NCBI GenBank assembly: GCA_029859185.1
Contig: JAOUDR010000237.1
Location: 1-5,408, forward strand
Source: Gemmatimonadota bacterium
Lineage (GTDB): Bacteria; Gemmatimonadota; Gemmatimonadetes; Gemmatimonadales; GWC2-71-9
Length of the DNA stretch: 5,408 nucleotides
Direction of reading: 5' to 3'
In this document: positions 1 to 5,408 of the stretch, one piece after another
Numbering within the stretch: position 1 is the stretch's first letter
Layout of the letters: every line of letters starts with the position of its first letter
Translations under genes and position numbers: made by a program
Notes under the pieces: generated by a model
Database searches by the model: none
The model's input: the letters and a program-made list of their open reading frames with translations, nothing else
What the model was told of the DNA's origin: nothing

Positions 1-970
1 CGGTGAGAAGCTGACGGACGAGGCGCGTGGCACTGGCGCCCAGCGCACTCCGCACGGCGATCTCGCTCCGCCGCGCGGTGGCGCGGGCGAGCAGCAGGTT
101 GCCGATGTTGGCGCAGGCAATGAGGAGGACGAACGCGACGCCACCGAACAGGATCCAGAGCGCCGGGCGCACGTCGCCCACGGTGGCGTCCCGGAGACTC
201 GCGACGTCGCCTCCCAATCCACCGGCTTCGGCCGGGTAGGCCTGCGCCAGCCGATCGGCGAACGCGGCGACCTCCAGGCGCGCGCGGTCGACGCTTGCTC
301 CCGGTGTGAGGCGCGCAACCACGTCGACCCAGCGCACCTGCCGGCCGCGCCCGACGATGGGGTTCTGGCCCAGTGGCGCCCACAGATCGACGGCGCTGCC
401 GTAGCGGAACCCGGGCGGCATGACGCCGATCACCGTGACCGGCGCGCCGCCGATCGTGATGGCGCGCCCCACGACGGCGGGGTCGCCGCCGAACCGGCGC
501 AGCCAATAGGCGTGAGTGAGCAAGATGACCGGCTCGCCGCCGGGAACGTCTTCGGCGGGCCCGAACGTGCGGCCCACGACCGGCGTGGCGCCCAGCAACT
601 CGAAGAACGACGCGGAAACCCAGTAGCCGGTCGTGCGCTCGGGCTCGGGAGCGCGAACGGTGAAGTTCCACTCCGGCGATACGCCTGCCGCTGCGGCAAC
701 GGCGGGTACGTCCGCGACCAACTCCTGAAAGGTCTCGTACGCCATGCCCTCGCGCGGCACGACGCTGCGCTCGTTGAGGTGCCAGACCCGCACGAGGCGG
801 TCGGCCTGCGCGTAGGGGAGCGGCCGGAGCAGCACGCGGTCCACGACGGTGTAGATCGCCGTCGTTGCGCCGAGTCCCAACGCGAGCGTCAAGACCGTGA
901 CCACCGTGAACCCCGGGTTTGCACGCAGGGTCCGAAGCGCGTAGCGGACGTCGAGCAGCAGGTCATTCAT
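1..970 (-). CDS. Second ADOP-family FtsX/MacB-type permease, C-terminal part beyond window
   Basis: The frame starting at the ATG at 970 stays open to the left edge and gives 323 residues beginning MNDLLLDVRYALRTLRANPG. TM1 is at about 20-45, a MacB_PCD-like periplasmic domain at about 50-265 (GRTFGPAEDVPGGEPV at 133-148; VIGVMPPGF at 180-188), and TM2 at about 268-290 followed by ACANIGNLLLAR and the predicted ATPase-contact segment SEIAVRSALGAS (302-313). The window ends just after this, in the first FtsX domain. By comparison with permease 1, somewhat under 500 residues are probably missing. The first 60 residues match permease 1 at 37 positions by eye, while the periplasmic domain is clearly more different, so this is a diverged paralogue rather than a recent copy. 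The start overlaps the upstream stop by 8 bases (ATGAATGA). Shine-Dalgarno GGAGG lies inside the end of permease 1. Whether the C-terminal half is intact cannot be seen. Confidence 0.93.
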   Translation of the reverse strand, partial: MNDLLLDVRYALRTLRANPGFTVVTVLTLALGLGATTAIYTVVDRVLLRPLPYAQADRLVRVWHLNERSVVPREGMAYETFQELVADVPAVAAAAGVSPEWNFTVRAPEPERTTGYWVSASFFELLGATPVVGRTFGPAEDVPGGEPVILLTHAYWLRRFGGDPAVVGRAITIGGAPVTVIGVMPPGFRYGSAVDLWAPLGQNPIVGRGRQVRWVDVVARLTPGASVDRARLEVAAFADRLAQAYPAEAGGLGGDVASLRDATVGDVRPALWILFGGVAFVLLIACANIGNLLLARATARRSEIAVRSALGASATRLVRQLLT

Positions 971-3374
971 GACGGAGCGCCTCCACCGGGTCGAGGCGCG
1001 CCGCCCGCAGAGCGGGCACGGTGCACGCGCCGAGGGCAACGAGTCCCAGCGCCGCCGTGACGCCCGCGAAGGTCAGGGGGTCTATCGGGCGCACGTCGAA
1101 CAACTGGCTCTCGAGCAAACGGGTCAGGGCACTGGCGCCGAGGAGCCCGATGAGGACGCCCAGTCCGACGAGCACAACTCCGTGGCGAAGGACCAGGCGC
1201 ACCACGTCGGTCGGTTCCGCTCCAAGCGCCATGCGCACGCCGATCTCGTGGGTGCGCTGCCCGGCGAAGTGGGACATCACACCGTAGACGCCAACGGCCG
1301 CGAGGGCCACCGCGAGTCCTGCGAAGACACCCAGCAGGAGCATGAGGAAGCGCTGGAATGCGAGCGAGGCCGAGAGGATCTCTTCCATGGTGCGCACGCG
1401 ACCCACCGGCACGTACGCGTCGGCCTCCCCGATGGCGCGCTGGAACGCAACTCGCAGCCTGTCGGGGTCGCCCGCGGTGCGCAGGACCACGTGGGTCGGG
1501 AACCAGCTCCCGAAGATCCGTGTGAAGGCCGCGGGTGTCTGCGCAGACGGGATGAACACGGCCGGTTGCGCCGGCAACCCGATGAACGACTTCACGTCGC
1601 CAACCACGCCGACCACGAGTCGGTCGGGGTTGCTCGTGCCGCCGATCCTGACCCGGTGTCCCAGCGCGTCGTCGTCCAGGAATCGCCGGGCGAAGGCACG
1701 GTTCACGATGGCCACCGGCTCGGTCCCCGCGGCATCGGTTGCGGCGAGCATGCGCCCACGTTCCAGGGGTACGCCGAGGACCGTGAGATAGTCCGGCGTG
1801 ATGGTGCGGTACTCCGCGGACGTGTTCATGACCACCTCATCGACGGTCACCGGCATGTTGCCGCCCCGCTGCAGCGGCACGCCGGCCTCGACCACCGCGG
1901 CGCCCCGCACGCCGGGAAGAGCCTCGAGGCGCCGCGTCAGGTCGGTGTAGAAGCCCGTGATGGCGGTGGTGGAGTCGTAGCGTGAACCGGCGAGCCAGAT
2001 CTCGGCGGTGAGCAGGCCGCGCGTTTCGAACCCGGCGTCGGTGCGCACCAGATTGACGAAGGTCTTGAGCAGGAGGCCGCCGCCCACCAGTAACACCAAG
2101 GAGAGCGCGATCTCGCCCACCACCAGCGCACCGCGCAGGCGTCCCTGGCGGGCGCCGCCGGTCGAGCCCCGGGCCCCTTCCTTGAGCGAGTCGTGCACGT
2201 TCGGGCGGGCCGCCTGCCACGCGGGGACCAGGCCGAACACCACGCCGGTCACCAGCGATACCACGAAGGTGAAGCCGAGGGTCCAGACGTCGAGCCGGAT
2301 CTCGTCCGCTCGGGGAAGATCCAGCGGCACGAACGAGAGCAGGAGCTGCAGGCCCCACTGCGCGAGGAAGACCCCGGCCGCACCGCCGGCCAGCGCCAGG
2401 AGCACGCTCTCGGTCAGCATCTGGCGCACCAGACGGCTGCGGGTCCCCCCGAGGGCGACGCGCACCGCTACCTCGCGGCTCCGGGTGGACGCGCGCCCGA
2501 GCAGGAGGTTGGCCACGTTGGCGCACGCGATGAGCAGCACCAGCCCGATGGCGCCGAACAGCACGCGCACCGGCCCGCGCACGTCGCTTGCCACCACCTC
2601 GCGGTACGGCAGGAGATCGAGATCGACGTCGGCGGAGACGATCCGACTGAACCGCTCATGGAACGCGACATTCACGCCCTGCAGGCGGGCCCGGGCGGTC
2701 GAGAGCGGAACGTCGGGCGTCAGCCGGCCGAGCACCTCGAGGTTCTGACCGCTGCCGATCGTGCGCGCGACCTGGGCGATCGTCGACCAGACGTCGGTTG
2801 CCGGGATCGACTGGAAACCGGCGGGCATCACGCCCACGACCGTGAATGCCTGGCCGTCGAGCTGGATCGTGCGACCGACGACGTCCGGATCGCTGCCGAA
2901 CCGCCGGGCCCACAGTCCGTGACTCAGGATGGCCACCTGCGCCCCGCCGGGTGCGTTCTCCTCCGGCAGGAAGGTCCGACCGAGCTGCGGCATGACGCCG
3001 AGCACGCGGAAGTAGTCGTGCGAGACGCGCAGTCCGTCCGCGCGATCGGCCGCATCGCCCGTGAACAGGTTGAACCCGACCCGGGTGGATGCGGCCAACG
3101 ACAGCCCGTCGATGGCCTGCTCGGTCAGAAACTCGAATTGTGTATGGGTGACGCTCTGCACACCCCGGTTTCCCTGGTAGTCCTGCGCGAGCGTCACCAG
3201 ACGGTCCGACTCCGGGTAGGGGAGCGGACGGAGCAGGACACCGTACAGGACGCTGAACATCGTCGTGTTTGCGCCGATGCCCAGGGCCAGCGTCAGGATC
3301 GCGACAGCCGTGAAACCGGGACTGCGGCGGAGCGCACGAATCCCGTGGCGTACGTCGCGCAACAGATCAGTCAT
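963..3374 (-). CDS. ADOP-family duplicated FtsX/MacB-type ABC permease, complete
   Basis: An 803-residue inner-membrane permease with two MacB-like halves in one chain. It opens with the ADOP-type N-terminus MTDLLRDVRHGIRALRRSPGF and TM1 at about 20-45. A first periplasmic (MacB_PCD-like) domain follows at about 50-265, then an FtsX-type core with helices at about 268-290, 322-348 and 364-388. The second half repeats this plan: TM5 at about 413-437, periplasmic domain about 440-670, and helices at about 674-700, 730-752 and 764-786. The cytoplasmic segments likely to contact the ATPase are intact in both halves (SREVAVRVALGG at 299-310; HEIGVRMALGAEP at 709-721). The ending LDPVEALRHE is the usual FtsX/ADOP C-terminus, so the gene is full length. 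One chain should therefore equal a MacB permease dimer and pair with two ATPase subunits (inference). The ATG at 3374 has the Shine-Dalgarno GGGAGAA 8 bases upstream. Transport of a substrate versus mechanotransmission cannot be decided from sequence. Confidence 0.95.
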   Translation of the reverse strand: MTDLLRDVRHGIRALRRSPGFTAVAILTLALGIGANTTMFSVLYGVLLRPLPYPESDRLVTLAQDYQGNRGVQSVTHTQFEFLTEQAIDGLSLAASTRVGFNLFTGDAADRADGLRVSHDYFRVLGVMPQLGRTFLPEENAPGGAQVAILSHGLWARRFGSDPDVVGRTIQLDGQAFTVVGVMPAGFQSIPATDVWSTIAQVARTIGSGQNLEVLGRLTPDVPLSTARARLQGVNVAFHERFSRIVSADVDLDLLPYREVVASDVRGPVRVLFGAIGLVLLIACANVANLLLGRASTRSREVAVRVALGGTRSRLVRQMLTESVLLALAGGAAGVFLAQWGLQLLLSFVPLDLPRADEIRLDVWTLGFTFVVSLVTGVVFGLVPAWQAARPNVHDSLKEGARGSTGGARQGRLRGALVVGEIALSLVLLVGGGLLLKTFVNLVRTDAGFETRGLLTAEIWLAGSRYDSTTAITGFYTDLTRRLEALPGVRGAAVVEAGVPLQRGGNMPVTVDEVVMNTSAEYRTITPDYLTVLGVPLERGRMLAATDAAGTEPVAIVNRAFARRFLDDDALGHRVRIGGTSNPDRLVVGVVGDVKSFIGLPAQPAVFIPSAQTPAAFTRIFGSWFPTHVVLRTAGDPDRLRVAFQRAIGEADAYVPVGRVRTMEEILSASLAFQRFLMLLLGVFAGLAVALAAVGVYGVMSHFAGQRTHEIGVRMALGAEPTDVVRLVLRHGVVLVGLGVLIGLLGASALTRLLESQLFDVRPIDPLTFAGVTAALGLVALGACTVPALRAARLDPVEALRHE
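980..984 (-). promoter_or_regulatory. Ribosome binding site of ADOP permease 2, inside permease 1
   Basis: GGAGG on the minus strand lies 9 bases before the ATG at 970, within the last codons of permease 1 (the PVEA of DPVEALRHE). Together with the ATGAATGA stop/start overlap it fixes the start of permease 2 and suggests that the two permeases are translated together. Confidence 0.75.
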
Positions 3375-3382
3375 GGCCGCTG

Positions 3383-3389
3383 TTCTCCC
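3383..3389 (-). promoter_or_regulatory. Ribosome binding site of ADOP permease 1
   Basis: The minus strand carries GGGAGAA with 8 bases before the ATG at 3374. It supports this start, which also gives the N-terminus expected for the family. Unlike the other two sites it lies in an intergenic spacer, so the permease can be initiated independently of ATPase translation. Confidence 0.75.
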
Positions 3390-3402
3390 GTTGAGATGAG
3401 CG

Positions 3403-3423
3403 GGGCCGGGCGTCGGGCCGGGC
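3403..3423. repeat. Short tandem direct repeat in the intergenic spacer
   Basis: Two exact copies of GGGCCGGGC are separated by GTC (3403-3411 and 3415-3423), a 12-base period. A related GGGGCCG occurs at 3430-3436. It lies between coding regions, so codon bias does not explain it, but low complexity in GC-rich sequence may. Confidence 0.5.
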
Positions 3424-3463
3424 TGAGGCGGGGCCGACGCTACGGGACATGAGGGTACCGCGC

Positions 3464-4204
<741 letters not shown>

Positions 4205-4210
4205 TGCGGG

Positions 4211-4217
4211 TCTCCTA
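4211..4217 (-). promoter_or_regulatory. Ribosome binding site of the ATPase, overlapping the adaptor stop codon
   Basis: The minus strand reads TAGGAGA. The TAG is the adaptor stop codon and AGGAG is the Shine-Dalgarno, 7 bases before the ATG at 4204. A ribosome finishing the adaptor therefore sits on the binding site of the next gene, which suggests coupled synthesis of adaptor and ATPase. Confidence 0.8.
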
Positions 4218-5408
4218 GCGAAGTCGTACGCGGTCTACGTTGTCCCACTGCGACATGTCCGACAAGATGACGACGTCGCCCACGTCGAGACCGCCGAGGA
4301 TCTGCACGGCGTTCACCGACGCGAGCCCGAGCTGCACCGTCACGCGCACGGCCGCCGACCCGTCGTCCACCACCTTGAACAGCTGCACCGTGCTCTGTGC
4401 CTGGCCAAAGGCCGGCCGGCCCGTGAAGAACGCATCGTCCAGCCGGGCCACCTCGATCGTACCGTCGACGGAGAGGTCCGGCCGGGCGCCACGGGGCAGG
4501 GTATCCACCTCCAGTGAGACATCCACGGACACGGTACCGTTTAGAGACGCCGGATCGATCCGGGTCACGTGACCGGGGATCGTGTCGCTGCGGGTGTCGA
4601 TGAAGGCGCGTTGTCCCAAGGTCACGTCGCGGGCCTGTACCTCGGGAATGCGGAGCACGGCCTTGAGGCGCTCGGGCTGCACCACACGGGCAAGGGTCTG
4701 CCCGGAGAGCACCCACTGCCCTTCTTCGAGCGCGAGGTCCTGCAACACCCCGTGCGTGCCGGCCCGGACCTTCATGGACGCCAGGCGTTGGCGCTGAAAT
4801 GCCACGATGGCCCGCATCCGCTCGACCTGGCTTTCCTGCGTGGCGAGCTGGCTCTTCATGCTCTCGGCCATGACGCGCAGCCGCTCGTGCTCCACCGCCA
4901 CTCGCGTTTCCAGCTCCACGACGCGCGCGCGCGCGTTTTCCAGCTCGAACGTCGAGATGAGTCCACGCTGCGCCAGCGACTCCGCGGCCGTGGCCGCGCG
5001 GTTCCCCTCGCCGAACTGCGCCTCGATGGTGGCGATGACACCCTGCTGATCGAGGCGCTGGGTCTGGAGCGAGCCGCGGAGATTGGCCAGCTCGGATTGC
5101 GCCGAGCCGAGTTGGCGTTCGGCTTCGAGGGCCTCGAGCTGCACATCCGGATTGCTCATCTCGACCAGGATCGTGGACGGCTCCACGATCGTCCCGGGCT
5201 GCACCAGCTTCCGCTCGATGCGCCCGGCGGTCAGCGCCGAGATCCAGCGAATCTGTTCGGGAACGAGCGTGCCGGGTCCGCGGACCTGGATCAGCATGGT
5301 GCCGCGGCGGACCGAGTCCGTGAAGACGGTGGCACGGCTGACCGAAGGCGCGGCGGGATCGAGCGACCCGATCGCAAGCGTGATGAGCACGACCGCCGTG
5401 AGGGTGAT
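4215..5408 (-). CDS. HlyD/MacA-type periplasmic adaptor (membrane-fusion protein), N-terminus cut by window edge
   Basis: Probable inner-membrane-anchored adaptor linking an ABC permease to an outer-membrane channel. 397 residues are visible (numbered from the edge) and end at a TAG stop. Residues 1-17 are hydrophobic (ITLTAVVLITLAIGSLD), as expected for the single N-terminal anchor. A first half-lipoyl segment lies at about 44-85 (ALTAGRIERKLVQPGTIVEP). Two long charged helices at about 89-133 and 151-216 form the alpha-hairpin, with a tip around SLAQRGLIS (144-152). The second half-lipoyl is at about 217-243 (GTHGVLQDLALEEGQWVLSG), followed by a beta-barrel domain and a membrane-proximal domain to the end. 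This order is typical of the HlyD/MacA family. The frame is open to the edge, so the true start and any promoter lie beyond it; the GTG at 5390 would cut into the membrane helix and has no Shine-Dalgarno. It is the first visible gene of the operon, 10 bases before the ATPase. Substrate unknown. Confidence 0.9.
   Translation of the reverse strand: MTLTAVVLITLAIGSLDPAAPSVSRATVFTDSVRRGTMLIQVRGPGTLVPEQIRWISALTAGRIERKLVQPGTIVEPSTILVEMSNPDVQLEALEAERQLGSAQSELANLRGSLQTQRLDQQGVIATIEAQFGEGNRAATAAESLAQRGLISTFELENARARVVELETRVAVEHERLRVMAESMKSQLATQESQVERMRAIVAFQRQRLASMKVRAGTHGVLQDLALEEGQWVLSGQTLARVVQPERLKAVLRIPEVQARDVTLGQRAFIDTRSDTIPGHVTRIDPASLNGTVSVDVSLEVDTLPRGARPDLSVDGTIEVARLDDAFFTGRPAFGQAQSTVQLFKVVDDGSAAVRVTVQLGLASVNAVQILGGLDVGDVVILSDMSQWDNVDRVRLR
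4922..4935. repeat. (CG)7 dinucleotide run inside the adaptor gene
   Basis: Fourteen bases of alternating CG encode the NARARV part of the second hairpin helix of the adaptor. A change of one dinucleotide unit would shift the frame and truncate the adaptor. In a genome this GC-rich the run may simply reflect Ala/Arg codons. Confidence 0.6.

Larger units (their letters stand above)
3375..3463 (-). other. 89-base GC-rich intergenic spacer between ATPase and permease 1
   Basis: This is the only non-coding stretch of note. Besides the permease ribosome binding site it holds a direct repeat and a possible hairpin with perfect 7-base arms (GCGTCGG at 3410-3416 and CCGACGC at 3434-3440) and a 17-base loop. 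No T-run follows the hairpin on the minus strand, so it does not look like an intrinsic terminator. It could affect mRNA stability or the relative dose of permease, or be chance in GC-rich DNA. No clear -35/-10 pair was seen. Confidence 0.45.

Noticed and set aside
512..1060. Plus-strand frame of 182 codons and a minus-strand 89-codon frame (430-699) over permease 2
   Set aside because: Both are shadows of the open permease 2 frame, which reads through to the left edge without a stop.
1564..1579. Perfect 6-base inverted repeat (GGTTGC ... GCAACC) with a 4-base loop
   Set aside because: It lies inside the second periplasmic domain of permease 1, where codons for GLPAQ account for it; such short repeats are common by chance.
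969..1985. Plus-strand open frame of 338 codons opposite the C-terminal half of permease 1
   Set aside because: Same biased, low-information composition; antisense to the second FtsX half, whose family motifs are unmistakable.
3410..3440. Rho-independent terminator between ATPase and permease 1
   Set aside because: The hairpin has only 7-base arms, a 17-base loop and no T-run on the transcribed strand, and permease 1 follows in the same direction with its own ribosome binding site.
2193..3452. Plus-strand open frame of 419 codons opposite permease 1
   Set aside because: Its product is rich in R, H, E, Q and G without any recognisable domain or membrane segment, and it lies wholly antisense to a clear gene. 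Long antisense frames are expected in GC-rich coding DNA.
5388..5390. GTG as the start codon of the adaptor
   Set aside because: The frame continues upstream to the edge with further hydrophobic residues (ITLTAV), so the GTG falls inside the membrane anchor, and the bases before it contain no Shine-Dalgarno.

Overview
The window is about two thirds G+C and is filled almost entirely by one minus-strand operon. Read in the direction of transcription, from high to low coordinates, it encodes four parts of a MacAB/LolCDE-like (type VII ABC superfamily) export or mechanotransmission machine. These are an HlyD/MacA-type membrane-fusion adaptor, a stand-alone MacB/LolD-type ATPase, a complete 803-residue duplicated FtsX/MacB-type permease of the ADOP family (named for 'acidobacterial duplicated orphan permeases'), and a second ADOP-type permease. 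The adaptor runs off the right edge and the second permease off the left edge, so the operon is larger than the window.

ADOP-type permeases in a high-GC genome point to Acidobacteriota, Gemmatimonadota or a neighbouring soil lineage. This is an inference from gene family and composition only; there is no rRNA or other marker gene to fix the taxon.

Layout: 5408-4215 adaptor (N-terminus missing); 4214-4205 a 10-base gap; 4204-3464 ATPase; 3463-3375 an 89-base GC-rich spacer, the only real non-coding stretch; 3374-963 ADOP permease 1; 970-1 ADOP permease 2, overlapping permease 1 by 8 bases and cut after residue 323. Each complete start has a good Shine-Dalgarno sequence. Two of these lie on or inside the preceding gene, which suggests translational coupling. 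No promoter, terminator, RNA gene, mobile element or CRISPR array was seen.

Likely cooperation (inference): the ATPase dimer would drive a permease whose two FtsX halves are fused in one chain, and the adaptor would bridge the periplasm towards a TolC-like outer-membrane channel that is not encoded here. The main point of interest is that two ADOP permeases, a family named for lacking ATPase partners, sit directly behind a cognate-looking ATPase and adaptor. The window is otherwise ordinary transporter sequence, and I found no evidence in it for a wholly new kind of system.
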